Source of the DNA: Burkholderiales bacterium
GTDB taxonomy: Bacteria; Pseudomonadota; Gammaproteobacteria; Burkholderiales; Burkholderiaceae_C
Direction of reading: 5' to 3'
DNA length: 64,000 bases
NCBI GenBank assembly: GCA_021732385.1
Contig: JAKFVA010000003.1
Coordinates: 1 to 64,000 of the forward strand
Positions 37,462 through 46,668 of this stretch are shown here, piece after piece. The notes under the pieces are model-generated. The model was not told where the DNA came from. It searched no databases and saw nothing but the letters and a program-made list of their open reading frames with translations. Every line of letters begins with the position of its first letter. Within the stretch, counting starts at the first letter, position 1. The translations under genes were made by a program, and so were the position numbers.

Positions 37462-37488
37462 GGCGCTATTATTAACTAATAATAAGCC
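37462..37488. repeat. AT-rich inverted repeat in the mraZ upstream region
   Basis: TATTATT-AACT-AATAATA (37467-37484) forms a 7-bp perfect stem, with GGC/GCC extending it at both ends across a small bulge. It lies within the 272-bp gap between the STAS gene and mraZ, in a clearly AT-rich stretch. The rest of this gap probably holds the dcw promoter; a weak candidate read on the minus strand is TTGCAA near 37438-37443 and TATGGA 16 bp on, but I would not call it confidently. No T-run follows in a way that makes a convincing terminator. Confidence 0.45.
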
Positions 37489-37597
37489 AAAAAACCTTCC
37501 CAAATAAGCACTTAGATGGGGTTCTGAAAGTGTTACATGAGAAGAAGTCCGGCAGTAAGGTTGCCAGCAGACGAGGCGTGTAAACAGTCGCAGCAGC

Positions 37598-39493
37598 TTA
37601 ATCGCTGCGATGTACTACCTTGGCATGCTCGTTGATGCCGATGACTTTGAAAAAGGCAGCCACCAAACGATTGACGTGATTGAACTGCACTTGCCTGCCC
37701 TCGGCTTGTCGTGCGCTAACCCAGTTGAGCAAGCTGCCTACTGCGGCAAAGTCAACACGTATCAGGCGTGCGCATGAGATCACCATGATGTCTGCACCCA
37801 TCAGTTTGTCTTCTAGCGACTGCAACACCTCAGCAGCATCACCACGAATTTGGCCAGAGAGCTCGACCGTTGAAATATTCGCCATCTGGGAATCAAAGTC
37901 GGGGCTTTGGGTATCACCGATACCCATCGAAGAGGTGTGCGAATCATGTTGGGCATTACCAATGATGGTGTGGCCAGCAATGTATCCCCCTTCGGCGTCA
38001 AGTGGCTTGTATTCGCAACGGGCTCCGTCCCATGAAGGCGGGGAAACTTCATAAGTGATGCAGTAATCCAGGGCCACCAACTCAAACTCATCAGGGCGAT
38101 GCATGACGCGCATGACCTCAAGACGCAAATGCCACCACTGGGCGTTGACCGTGGCATCGCCTGAAGGGGTGGCAGCCGACAGTACTCTTTCTAGATTCTC
38201 CACACTCATAAAACGCAGCTGCATGGGTTGCTTGCTCCATGAAGCAAACGCCCTGCAGAGTGGTTCAAGGGCAGCATCATCAATAGACATCAGCTTGGCC
38301 CAGTTGAGCTTGACGGCTCCGGTGACGCGGGCAACAGCCGTATTCAGTACCGCAACCGATTGGATGCCAATAGACGAAGGACTGTTCCAGTCAATTACAT
38401 GCTGCGCCGCATCGGACTGCGGTGCCGGCGCCATTTGGGCCACTGCCTCAGGCACAGAAAACCACATTGGCGCAGAGCGCCCAAAGCGACCAGCAAAATC
38501 AATGGCTGCACTGTCAAACTGGTTTTGCTGTCCGGTGGCACGGTAAAAATCAAACAGCGTCATCCAGGTTTCAAGGTGGTTGGCACGCGGACTCTTTGGC
38601 CCAAGTACATCGAGCAGCCCAGCTTCAACGCTGGCATCATCGCCATTGGCAAAACGAATCGCCGCCTCTTCAAGCTCGGGGTCGTGTACCGTTTCATCAA
38701 CCTCAATCGCAAACAGCTTTGAGGCAGAGAAGCCGCTTGACTGTCCGTCGTTAGCGCCTGTCAAATGCCCCATCAAAGGCCTAGCAGGCACAGGAACGCG
38801 TGGCGCTGGCACAACCGGCTCTAACGGCGTGGGCGCAGTGGGGAGATTTTCAGTGGCGCTGGTTTTACCGCTAGGCACTGCGACGTCAAAGTTCAAGGGC
38901 GGCAAGTCCGGCCTCGGCGGGGCCGGTGGGGTTTGAGTCAGACGCGCTGGGGGACTGGTTGGTACCGCAGCGCGTGTTGCGGTTTCAATGGGCGGCACAG
39001 GACGCGCAGCCTGTTGTGCTGCGGCTGCAGATGGGCGGCTGAGCGGCGTGGCGCCAAAAGGTACCCCCGGCTTGGCAGAAGCACTGGATGGATTGACTGA
39101 AGGCTGGAAAGGCTGCGACTGTACCGAGGAATCGCCGTGCTTGGTTTTCCACCACTGCATCGACATCTGCGCCTCAATTTCGTCAATTTTCTTGAGCGTC
39201 ACGGCCCGATCATCAGGCTTGGACGGCATGCTGCTCTGGAAAAATGAGGGACGCGCAGCGGCGTCTTGCCCTGCCATAGCCTCATTGCGGCGCAGCTTGC
39301 GCAGCATGTCAAATTCACGCTTGCGGACAAAATCGTTGCGCTTCTTGCGCTCGATCATTTCTTTGAGCATCTGCTTGTTCAGCAGACTCTCTTGACCTGA
39401 GTCTTGGACGTCGCCATCTGACCAGCTCGTGCCCGGGTTGCGCACAAACTTCACCATCTTGGAGAGCAAACCGCCGCTCTCTTCCTTGGCCAT
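37598..39493 (-). CDS. STAS-domain protein of unknown role
   Basis: A 631-aa protein. The N-terminal 110 residues are charged with many K/R/E (ERKKRNDFVRKREFDMLRKL) and likely helical; a proline/alanine-rich low-complexity stretch runs to about residue 240; a mid region of unknown fold follows; and the last 93 residues (about 539-631) form a STAS domain, NISTVELSGQIRGDAAEVLQ to RLIRVDFAAVGSLLNW. STAS domains of anti-anti-sigma factors are switched by Ser phosphorylation in a DSSG-like loop; here the equivalent reads DFAAVG, with no Ser, so that switch seems absent. It is transcribed 41 bp after dksA and upstream of mraZ. The function is not known to me. Confidence 0.75.
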   Translation of the reverse strand: MAKEESGGLLSKMVKFVRNPGTSWSDGDVQDSGQESLLNKQMLKEMIERKKRNDFVRKREFDMLRKLRRNEAMAGQDAAARPSFFQSSMPSKPDDRAVTLKKIDEIEAQMSMQWWKTKHGDSSVQSQPFQPSVNPSSASAKPGVPFGATPLSRPSAAAAQQAARPVPPIETATRAAVPTSPPARLTQTPPAPPRPDLPPLNFDVAVPSGKTSATENLPTAPTPLEPVVPAPRVPVPARPLMGHLTGANDGQSSGFSASKLFAIEVDETVHDPELEEAAIRFANGDDASVEAGLLDVLGPKSPRANHLETWMTLFDFYRATGQQNQFDSAAIDFAGRFGRSAPMWFSVPEAVAQMAPAPQSDAAQHVIDWNSPSSIGIQSVAVLNTAVARVTGAVKLNWAKLMSIDDAALEPLCRAFASWSKQPMQLRFMSVENLERVLSAATPSGDATVNAQWWHLRLEVMRVMHRPDEFELVALDYCITYEVSPPSWDGARCEYKPLDAEGGYIAGHTIIGNAQHDSHTSSMGIGDTQSPDFDSQMANISTVELSGQIRGDAAEVLQSLEDKLMGADIMVISCARLIRVDFAAVGSLLNWVSARQAEGRQVQFNHVNRLVAAFFKVIGINEHAKVVHRSD

Positions 39494-39534
39494 GGCAAGT
39501 AGGTGTGATGGGTTATTTCACTGCTAAGCTGGCA

Positions 39535-40629
39535 TCAATCGCCAAACATTTTCTGGCGTAGCTCACGTCGTTGCTGCGCTTCCAGCGACAGTGTGGCGGT
39601 TGGTCTGGCCAACAATCGTCCAACGCCAATGGGCTCGCCGGTTTCGTCGCAATACCCGTAATCACCGCTGTCAATCAAACCGATTGACTGTTCGATTTTC
39701 TTGAGCAGTTTGCGCTCGCGGTCACGCGTGCGCAATTCCAGGGCATGCTCCTCCTCAATCGTGGCGCGGTCGGCCGGGTCAGGCACCACCACTGTTTCCT
39801 CACGAAGATGCTCAGTGGTTTCACCAGCGCTATTGAGAATGTCAGTTTTCAACAGCAGCAGCTTCAAGCGAAAAAAGGCCATTTGCGCTTCGTTCATGTA
39901 TTGCGCATCGGGCATGGCCAGCACGTCTTCATCGGTTAGTTTTTCTGCGGGCTTGGTCTTCCAGTTGTTGGCGAGCTTGGGGTTTTTAACTGGCGCTGGC
40001 TGCGGCAAGGGCATTAAAACCACAGGCGCAGGCAACTGGCTGTAGCTGGATTTGGCGGCAGTGGAGGCAACAGCCTGCGCCATGGAAGGCACCGTAAGGG
40101 AGGCCATACGGGAAGAGCGCGCCTTGGTGGGTGGGGGCAAAGGAGGCGATACGTTGGCCAAAGTCGAACCTGTTTTCAAATGGGTAGTGTTGGAAGGAGT
40201 TGCTGCGCTGGCGGGCTTAGCCGACAGGGGCTTGACGGGTTTGGTCGCTGGTTTTTCAGCCACTTTATTAGCGCTTGCCTTGGGCGTTAATTTGGGATTG
40301 ACCTTGACCACGGGTTTGCCAACTGCCTTGGCGCTTGAAGCAGTGGTTTTTTTTGCTGTTGGCTTGGTTATGGTTTTTTTGATTGGTTTAGCCGTCTTTT
40401 TTGCGGGCGCCTTGGCCGTCGGCTTGGCAACTTTTACGGCTGGTTTGGCCGCTGATTTTACTGGCTTGACGGACTTGGATTTGGTTACCGGAGCGGGTGC
40501 TTTTTTCAGTGGCTTGCTGCCATTGGCCCCCACGCCAGCGGCCCCGGGTTTGGCTGCGGGTTTTTTGGTTTTGGCCATCGGCTTGCTGGCCTTGGCTGGC
40601 GCATTGGTTTTTTTTAATGCTGCTTTCAC
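39535..40629 (-). CDS. dksA: DksA-family RNA polymerase-binding factor with long basic N-terminal tail
   Basis: A 364-aa protein whose last 130 residues are DksA. The coiled-coil tip keeps its two Asp in DPADRATIEEEHALELRTRD, and RDRERKLLKKIEQSIGLIDSGDYGYC follows. Of the four zinc-finger Cys only the first remains: the segment reads YCDETGEPIG...TATLSLEAQ, so the metal site is lost, as in zinc-independent DksA forms. Residues 1 to about 150 are rich in K, A and P (PAKKTAKPIKKTITKPTAKK), like histone H1 tails. The start is GTG 40629, with a GGGAGA Shine-Dalgarno 7 bp upstream; an ATG at 40860 would add 77 unrelated residues. It is downstream of a COG0523 GTPase. The 237 bp upstream (40630-40866) hold no other gene I can support. 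Confidence 0.88.
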   Translation of the reverse strand: MKAALKKTNAPAKASKPMAKTKKPAAKPGAAGVGANGSKPLKKAPAPVTKSKSVKPVKSAAKPAVKVAKPTAKAPAKKTAKPIKKTITKPTAKKTTASSAKAVGKPVVKVNPKLTPKASANKVAEKPATKPVKPLSAKPASAATPSNTTHLKTGSTLANVSPPLPPPTKARSSRMASLTVPSMAQAVASTAAKSSYSQLPAPVVLMPLPQPAPVKNPKLANNWKTKPAEKLTDEDVLAMPDAQYMNEAQMAFFRLKLLLLKTDILNSAGETTEHLREETVVVPDPADRATIEEEHALELRTRDRERKLLKKIEQSIGLIDSGDYGYCDETGEPIGVGRLLARPTATLSLEAQQRRELRQKMFGD

Positions 40630-40866
40630 TTGCTGTCTCCCGGCGAAAATAACTTCATCATGCGCTAACCTAACCTCATGAAAACCGCTACGCGCTTGGC
40701 CAGTTTGTGGGCTCGCAACTGCAGCGCGGGTTTTCAACGCGATATGCTTTATACCCCGACTTGAAGTCTTTGGGGATTTAGCCAAGTCCGGCACTGACAA
40801 AGGCGCTGCTGGCGCCCTGGCAAAAGCCAGGCCCATCATCTGCAACATGGAAATCAACATAAGCGC

Positions 40867-41916
40867 TTAACCAACCTGGCACTGCGCCAGTCCCTGAAGC
40901 AGGATGTCTTTGGGCAAGTCAATGCCGATGAACACCATTTTGCTGTTGCGCGGCTCACCTTTGACCCAAGCCGGACCCAGGTCGCTGCCCATCAGCTGAT
41001 GAACCCCCTGAAAAATCACCTTGCGGTCGGTGCCCTTCATGTTCAACACACCCTTGTAGCGCAGCATGCGCGGGCCATAGATGTTGACGATGGCACCCAA
41101 AAAATCCTCCAGCTTGGCTGGATCGAGCATTCGATTGGTACGGAACACAAAACTCTTCACATCATCATCATGGTGGTGATGGTGGCCGTGGTTTTCATCC
41201 GCATGCGCGGCGTGGTTGCAATGCTCGCCATGCACATGGTCATGGTGGGCGTGGTCATCTTCCTTCAAGAAGTCGGGGTCAATGTCTAGCTTGGCATTCA
41301 GGTTGAAGCCGCGCAAATCAAACACCTGCGCCAGCGAAACCTCGCCAAAATGCACCGCCTTTTGCGGTGCGCGCGGGTTCATGTGCTTTAAGCGGTGCAT
41401 CAACGCGTCCGTGGCTTCTTGAGCCACCAGGTCGGTTTTGCTAATGAAAATCTGGTCGGCAAAGCCCACCTGGCGGCGCGCCTCCTGTCGGTCATTCAAC
41501 TGCTGGGCTGCATGCTTGGCGTCAACCAGCGTCAAGATGGAGTCAAGCAAGTAACTCTCGGCAATCTGGTCGTCCATGAAAAAGGTTTGCGCTACCGGAC
41601 CTGGGTCGGCCAGGCCAGTGGTTTCTATCACCACACGGTCAAAGTCAAGTTCACCCTTGCGTTTTTTCTCGGCAAGATCGGTCAGGGTGCTGCGCAGGTC
41701 TTCGCGGATGGTGCAGCAAATGCAGCCGTTATTCATCTGGATGATCTGCTCCTTGGAGTCAGACACCAGGATGTCGTTGTCGATGTTTTCCTCGCCGAAC
41801 TCGTTTTCAATAACGGCAATCTTCTGGCCATGCGCTTCGCTCAGCACACGTTTGAGCAAGGTGGTTTTGCCGGAGCCCAAAAAACCGGTCAGGATGGTGG
41901 CAGGAATCAAAGACAT
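40867..41916 (-). CDS. CobW/COG0523 family GTP-dependent metallochaperone
   Basis: A 349-aa G3E GTPase. Walker A GFLGSGKTTLLKRV (residues about 11-24), ENEFGEENID, the metal-binding GCICCT (CxCC, about 65-70), Walker B-like ETTGLADPGP and SKTDLV (guanine specificity) are all visible. A His/Asp-rich loop from about residue 222 to 254 (HAHHDHVHGEHCNHAAHADE and further HHHHHDDD) is typical of zinc-handling members. The C-terminal CobW_C domain follows. It probably delivers Zn2+ or a similar metal to a client protein. It sits upstream of a finger-less dksA. I see no Zur-type operator in the 84 bp before the start. Confidence 0.88.
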   Translation of the reverse strand: MSLIPATILTGFLGSGKTTLLKRVLSEAHGQKIAVIENEFGEENIDNDILVSDSKEQIIQMNNGCICCTIREDLRSTLTDLAEKKRKGELDFDRVVIETTGLADPGPVAQTFFMDDQIAESYLLDSILTLVDAKHAAQQLNDRQEARRQVGFADQIFISKTDLVAQEATDALMHRLKHMNPRAPQKAVHFGEVSLAQVFDLRGFNLNAKLDIDPDFLKEDDHAHHDHVHGEHCNHAAHADENHGHHHHHDDDVKSFVFRTNRMLDPAKLEDFLGAIVNIYGPRMLRYKGVLNMKGTDRKVIFQGVHQLMGSDLGPAWVKGEPRNSKMVFIGIDLPKDILLQGLAQCQVG

Positions 41917-42000
41917 GCAAAAAACTCCAAATGGCAGCCCGCCAGAGACACGGGGCAGCCTTTAAACGGCCTGAAAATCAGCAGGTGGGCAGTGTACCGG

Positions 42001-43272
42001 TCAATTCAAGCTTTGAACTGATGCTTTTTTCATCACCACCAGCCCCTTGAGGTACTCGCCTTCGGGGAAATTAAGCGTCATCGGATGGTCGGGCGCGCTG
42101 CCCAGGCGCTGAGCAATAAAGCCATCAACGCCAGCGTCTGCACCAGCCGAAGCCACAATCTTATGAAACAGGTCGGCGCTGATGGCACCAGAGCATGAAT
42201 ACGTGAACAACACGCCGCCAGGCACAAGCAAGAGCAAGGCCAGACGGTTCAAATCCTTGTAAGCGCGGGCCGCACGCTCGGCCTGAGCGGCATTAGCGGC
42301 AAATTTGGGCGGATCGAGCACTATCGCATCAAAGCGCTGACCCTGCTCGATAAAGCGGCGCAAACTGGCGTTTACGTCGGCATCCAAGAAAGTGGCGCTG
42401 GTTTCTGAAAACCCGTTCAACGCCACATTGGCACGCGCCCGCGCCAAAGCGGGGCCCGAGGAATCAATGGAAGTTACATGACCTACCTGGCCAGTGTCAG
42501 GGGTCGCTTGCAGAACACCCGCCTGGCGCATGCCGCACAGTGCCGCCACGGTAAAGCCGCCGGTGTAGCAAAAGCAGTTGAGCACTTGCCTGAGCGCCAA
42601 ACGCGCCACCGTATCGGCAAATAACTGGCGGCTATCGCGCTGGTCCAAATAAAAACCCGTTTTGTGTCCGGTGACGAAGTTCAGGCCAAGCTGCCAGCTG
42701 TGCTCTTGCAAAATGATTTCACCCGCCGCCTCACCCTGGCTGTCACCCGGCAAGGGGCCGCCGCGCAACCAGCCGCTGGCCTCGGGAAGCGCCTCCAAGG
42801 CGCGGGCACTGGTGTCCGAACGCTCGTACAGGCGCTTGCAGCCGGTGGCTTGCAACAAGGCATCGCACAACACGCTTTTCCAGCGTTCCACGCCGCAGCT
42901 GGAGAACTGCGCTACCAGCGTGTCGGCATAACGGTCCACAATCAAACCAGGCAGACCGTCGGATTCACCGTGGACCAGCCGAGTCCCATTGCTTTCAATG
43001 GGAAATCGCGCTCTGGCGTTTACTGAATCTGCGATACGTACGCCCATAAAAGTAGCGTCAATGCGCTGCTTTTCGTCAAAACTCCAAACCCTGGCACGGA
43101 TTTTTGACGCCGGGCTAAAAGCCGCCCAGGCCAGAAAAGCACCCTCGTGCGACTCCACCCGCACCGTCTCACCCGCATCAGCGCCGCCGCGGGCGATTGC
43201 ACCGTCAAAAATCCAGGGGTGGCCGCGCTGCAGTGAGCGCTCTTTGCCGGGTTTGAGGCGAATTGTTTTCAT
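42001..43272 (-). CDS. Class I SAM-dependent rRNA methyltransferase, RlmI type
   Basis: A 423-aa protein with an N-terminal PUA-like domain (MKTIRLKPGKERSLQRGHPW) and a Rossmann methyltransferase domain. The SAM region is around LNCFCYTGGFTVAALCG (about 232-248); the catalytic-type motif VLDPPKFA is near 315-322. RlmI methylates C1962 of 23S rRNA in E. coli; a related role is expected here. An insertion near residues 165-190 (GGPLPGDSQGEAAGE) is not in E. coli RlmI. The ATG overlaps the xerC stop by 4 bp. Confidence 0.85.
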   Translation of the reverse strand: MKTIRLKPGKERSLQRGHPWIFDGAIARGGADAGETVRVESHEGAFLAWAAFSPASKIRARVWSFDEKQRIDATFMGVRIADSVNARARFPIESNGTRLVHGESDGLPGLIVDRYADTLVAQFSSCGVERWKSVLCDALLQATGCKRLYERSDTSARALEALPEASGWLRGGPLPGDSQGEAAGEIILQEHSWQLGLNFVTGHKTGFYLDQRDSRQLFADTVARLALRQVLNCFCYTGGFTVAALCGMRQAGVLQATPDTGQVGHVTSIDSSGPALARARANVALNGFSETSATFLDADVNASLRRFIEQGQRFDAIVLDPPKFAANAAQAERAARAYKDLNRLALLLLVPGGVLFTYSCSGAISADLFHKIVASAGADAGVDGFIAQRLGSAPDHPMTLNFPEGEYLKGLVVMKKASVQSLN

Positions 43273-44342
43273 GCACTGAATTTTTTCGCGGCGGGCGGAT
43301 TTGCGGCAGGCAGATGCGCCCGTGGGTGCGCAGCGTCATACGCCTTGGCCAAGTGCTGGAAATCTAGCCGGGTATACACCTGCGTGGTGCTGATGTTGGC
43401 ATGCCCCAGCAGCTCTTGCACGGCACGCAAGTCGCCACTGGACTGCAGCAGGTGGCTCGCAAACGAATGGCGCAGCATGTGCGGATGAACCGGGGCATTC
43501 AGCCCGGCTTGCAGGCTGCGGCTTTTCAGGCGCTGCCAGATTGACTGCGTTGTCAGGCGCGTGCCGTTTATGCCAACAAACAAGGCTGCGCCCGTTTGCG
43601 TTGGCTTTTGGACGCCTGACGCTAACAAGCGCTGGCGCACTGCCAGCCAGTGCGCCAGCGCCCGTGCTGCCTGCGCGCCCACCGGCACGCTGCGGCGCTT
43701 GCTGCCTTTGCCCAGTACATGGGCTTGTGCCCCAGCCAAGTCAATCCAGCCGCGCGCCTGTGCACTGGGGCTGACATCCAGCCCGGTCAACTCAGCCACC
43801 CGCAGGCCGCAGCCGTAAAGCAATTCCACCATGGCGGCATCACGCGCGTCCAGCCAATGCGCACGCGCCTGGCTGGCAGGATTGGACCCATCGGAACCTC
43901 CTGACACTGCTGCATGGTAGTTGGCCAGGCGCATGGCGTCGTCCACGTCCAGCGCCTTGGGCAGGGGCTTTGGTGATTTGGGCGCGCGCAAGTCCTGCGC
44001 TGGATTGCTGGCCACTCGCCCCTCTCGCCCCAGCCAAGCGTAGTAACCGCGCCAGCCCGACAAAATCAGCGCTATGCCGCGCCCGCTGCGCCCACCGCTG
44101 TGCATTTGCGCCACAAAGCGACGCAGGTGGGCATTGCCCACTTGCAACTCATCAACTCCGGCAGCCTGCATGAATTGCTGGAGCTTTTGCAAGTCCAGCG
44201 CGTACAGGGTGGTGGTACGTTCGGCCAGGCGCTTTTCCACCCGGCAGTGTTCCAGGTAGCGCTGCATCAGCGGGGTCAGCACCAGCAAAGCCGCGCCATC
44301 CGCGTCATGCAATGGCTGGGGCGCTGGCGCAGCCAAGGTCAT
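43269..44342 (-). CDS. xerC: Tyrosine recombinase XerC
   Basis: A 357-aa tyrosine recombinase for chromosome dimer resolution. N-terminal SAM-like core-binding domain; catalytic set visible: Arg in LLYGCGLRVAELTGLD (about residue 181), Lys in GKGSKRRSVPVG (about 214), HxxR in HMLRHSFASHLL (about 293-304), His in LLGHANISTTQVYTRLD and the Tyr nucleophile at TQVYTR. A longer N-terminus than E. coli XerC. It is in the dapF-DUF484-xerC order found in many proteobacteria, with 4-bp overlaps, which separates it from a mobile-element integrase. Confidence 0.95.
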   Translation of the reverse strand: MTLAAPAPQPLHDADGAALLVLTPLMQRYLEHCRVEKRLAERTTTLYALDLQKLQQFMQAAGVDELQVGNAHLRRFVAQMHSGGRSGRGIALILSGWRGYYAWLGREGRVASNPAQDLRAPKSPKPLPKALDVDDAMRLANYHAAVSGGSDGSNPASQARAHWLDARDAAMVELLYGCGLRVAELTGLDVSPSAQARGWIDLAGAQAHVLGKGSKRRSVPVGAQAARALAHWLAVRQRLLASGVQKPTQTGAALFVGINGTRLTTQSIWQRLKSRSLQAGLNAPVHPHMLRHSFASHLLQSSGDLRAVQELLGHANISTTQVYTRLDFQHLAKAYDAAHPRAHLPAANPPAAKKFSA

Positions 44343-45079
44343 GAGGCGTTGCTGCCCAGGTCAGCGTCGGCCTCTGACGGATAGGGCACCGTTTGCGGGC
44401 GCAGGCGTGACAGCGCGGCACTGGCCAGCATACCGATGCGCTCCAGAAAATCCGTGCCCATGCCGCTGGCAAAACGCTGGGCATCGGGCGAGGCCAGCAC
44501 CAGCAAGCCATAGGCCTCGGGGGCCATGCCCACGCGCAAGGCAATCAAGGCCACCGAAGCAGCCGACGCGGCATCCTCCACCCACTGCACTGCCTCGTTC
44601 ACACCCGGCGCGCCAGCAGGGCTGCCGCAATACGGCTGCACCAGCGAATGCGTCAAGGTTTTAACCTGCTCGCTCGCGCCCAGCGCAAACGCATGCTCGG
44701 AAAAAATGCCGTTGACGCCCCAGACCTTGATGGCCACCTGTGGCACCAGAAATTGCGTGCGCAAATCGTCAATCACCTTGTGCGGCAACTGGCTGGCGTG
44801 CTGAATTAGCAGCAGCTCACGCGTCCAGCGCTGCAGCTTGTCGGCAATGATGGTGTTCTCGTTGCCGTGGCGCACCATCTCCATGATGCGCTGCTCCAGC
44901 CCCTTGATTTTCTCGCGCAACATTTCGGCCTGGCGCTCCTGCAAGCTCACGGCGCGCGTACCGTGCGGGCTGGCCAGCCGCACCTCGGCCAGTAGCGGTG
45001 CGTGGCGGTCAAAAAAATCCGGGTGCTGTGCCAGGTAGTGGGCAATATCGTCTTCAGTCAGGGGGGGGTTGTGGCTCAT
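44339..45079 (-). CDS. DUF484 family protein
   Basis: A 246-aa protein that begins LTEDDIAHYLAQHPDFFDRH, followed by GTRAVSLQERQAEMLREKIKGLEQRI, the start of DUF484, then a GAF-like region (PEAYGLLVLASPDAQRFASGMGTDFLERI). The family is always found between dapF and xerC in many proteobacteria; its function is not established. The GAF-like fold suggests ligand sensing, which is inference. Overlaps xerC by 4 bp and is 20 bp from dapF. Confidence 0.9.
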   Translation of the reverse strand: MSHNPPLTEDDIAHYLAQHPDFFDRHAPLLAEVRLASPHGTRAVSLQERQAEMLREKIKGLEQRIMEMVRHGNENTIIADKLQRWTRELLLIQHASQLPHKVIDDLRTQFLVPQVAIKVWGVNGIFSEHAFALGASEQVKTLTHSLVQPYCGSPAGAPGVNEAVQWVEDAASAASVALIALRVGMAPEAYGLLVLASPDAQRFASGMGTDFLERIGMLASAALSRLRPQTVPYPSEADADLGSNAS

Positions 45080-45099
45080 GGGCTGCTCGGGTGGGTTTT

Positions 45100-45990
45100 T
45101 TATTTGGGCAGGTTGGGAATTTCAATGGAACCGTCAAACACGCTGCGGGCCGGGCCGGTCATCAAAACCGGGGCGGGCGCATCAGCATCCAGGCCAGCCC
45201 ACTCAATGGTCAGCACGCCGCCACGGGTATGTACTGCCACCCGTGCATCAAGCCAGCCCAAACGGATGCCGGCCACCACGGCTGCGCACGCGCCCGTGCC
45301 GCAAGCCAGGGTTTCGCCCGCACCGCGCTCATACACCCGCAAGGCAATTTCACTGCGCGTTTTAATCTGCATGAAGCCGGCGTTAACGCGCTGGGCAAAC
45401 GCCGGGTGTTGCTCAATCAGCGGCCCCTGCTGCGCCACTGGGGCCAGCGCCACATCGGCCACGCGCTGCACGGCGTGCGGGTTGCCCATGGACAAAACAG
45501 CCACGGATACCGAAGCGCTACCCGCAGGCCCAGAAAGCGCCAGCGGCCACATTTGCCATGCGCCATTGGCCAGCGGGGTCAAGCCTGTGGGGTCAAAGGG
45601 CACTTGCGGCAAGTCAAACACCGGCGCGCCCATGTCCACGGTGACCTCGCCGCTGTCCAGCAGTTGCGGCTCAATCACGCCGGCCAGAGTTTGCACGCGC
45701 AGGCGGCGCTTTTGCGTCATGCCACGCTCGTGCACAAAGCGCATGAAACAGCGCGCGCCGTTGCCGCATTGCGGGGCCTCGCCGCCGTCAGCGTTGTGAA
45801 TCACATATTCAAAATCAATACCCGCCGCTGGCGATGGGCGCACCGACAAAATCTGGTCAGCGCCGACGCCAAAGTGCCGGTCGGCCAGAAAGCGGTATTG
45901 GTCTGGCGCCAGATTGAACAAACCACGGGTTTCGTCGAGCACGACAAAGTCGTTGCCCGCGCCTTGCATCTTGGTAAATTGCACTTGCAT
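45100..45990 (-). CDS. dapF: Diaminopimelate epimerase
   Basis: A 296-aa epimerase that turns LL-DAP to meso-DAP, the substrate of MurE and lysine precursor. The two catalytic Cys lie in [12 protein letters not shown] (about residue 75) and [12 protein letters not shown] (about 228); [15 protein letters not shown] opens the protein. Length is near the 275-290 norm. It heads the dapF-DUF484-xerC-methyltransferase run and diverges from the AhpD-like gene. Confidence 0.97.
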   Translation of the reverse strand: MQVQFTKMQGAGNDFVVLDETRGLFNLAPDQYRFLADRHFGVGADQILSVRPSPAAGIDFEYVIHNADGGEAPQCGNGARCFMRFVHERGMTQKRRLRVQTLAGVIEPQLLDSGEVTVDMGAPVFDLPQVPFDPTGLTPLANGAWQMWPLALSGPAGSASVSVAVLSMGNPHAVQRVADVALAPVAQQGPLIEQHPAFAQRVNAGFMQIKTRSEIALRVYERGAGETLACGTGACAAVVAGIRLGWLDARVAVHTRGGVLTIEWAGLDADAPAPVLMTGPARSVFDGSIEIPNLPK

Positions 45991-46061
45991 GGCGCAATTA
46001 TCGGTGCTGGCCGCACTTGGAGGTACCCTAATGCACTTGTTAACTTGGCAAGGGTTCCACC

Positions 46062-46607
46062 ATGCGCATTCCCGACTGGACTTCCGACCTCAAACCCCAG
46101 CCTGCCGACCTGGTGCAGGCCATTAGGGCGCGGCGTGGCGGCGCGCTGCTCAACCTGGACCGCGCCCTGCTATGGAGCGAGCCGGTGGCACGCGGCTGGA
46201 ACGTGTATTTGAAGGCGGTACGTACTGAACTGCCCACCAGCCGCAAACTGCGCGAGCTGGGCATTTGCACGGTGGCCCTGCTCACAGGCGCGCACTATGA
46301 ATACCACCACCATGCACCCGACTTTCTGGCCGCCAGTGGCAGCCAGGCTGAACTCGATGCGCTGGCCGCCCACCTAAAGCAAAACTCGCTGCTGGCGCCC
46401 AACAGCCCTGCGTTAGGTGCTATAGAAAAGCTGGTCATCCAGTATGCCGCCCAAATGACGCTGCAGGTGCGGGTCGACGACAGCCTGTTCGCGGCATTGC
46501 GCCAGCAACTCGATACCACCCAGATTGTGGAGCTCACCACGGCAATTGCCACTTACAACATGGTGGCGCGCATTTTGGTGGCGCTGGAGGTGACGCCCGA
46601 GGTTTGA
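46062..46607 (+). CDS. Carboxymuconolactone decarboxylase (AhpD-like) family protein
   Basis: A 181-aa all-helical protein. The CMD block reads [34 protein letters not shown] (as two adjoining halves around residue 70), with the helix-His pattern of the family. The CxxC redox pair that defines true AhpD is absent (one Cys only, in ELGICT), so an alkylhydroperoxidase role is unlikely; related proteins without CxxC are of unknown activity. It is divergent from dapF and convergent with a Bug gene. Confidence 0.78.
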   Translation: MRIPDWTSDLKPQPADLVQAIRARRGGALLNLDRALLWSEPVARGWNVYLKAVRTELPTSRKLRELGICTVALLTGAHYEYHHHAPDFLAASGSQAELDALAAHLKQNSLLAPNSPALGAIEKLVIQYAAQMTLQVRVDDSLFAALRQQLDTTQIVELTTAIATYNMVARILVALEVTPEV

Positions 46608-46668
46608 GCGCGCGTGAGCCGGACTGCTGGCTGGCCATCTAGACCCGGCTGCAGTGCGGCAAATCACT

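Noticed and set aside
40052-40681. A 209-codon open frame on the plus strand opposite dksA, with hydrophobic stretches
   Set aside because: The hydrophobic pattern is the complement of the Lys/Ala/Pro repeats of dksA; there is no supporting start signal.
40630-40860. N-terminal extension of DksA from ATG 40860
   Set aside because: GTG 40629 has a strong Shine-Dalgarno and begins the basic tail; the 77 extra residues look unlike the rest and have no supporting site.
41917-42000. Possible Zur operator upstream of the CobW-like gene
   Set aside because: No AT-rich inverted repeat of the Zur type is present in these 84 bp.
44998-46212. A 404-codon open frame on the plus strand over DUF484 and dapF
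   Set aside because: It is antisense to two well-supported genes, is rich in H, R, A and G as shadow frames are, and has no recognisable domain.
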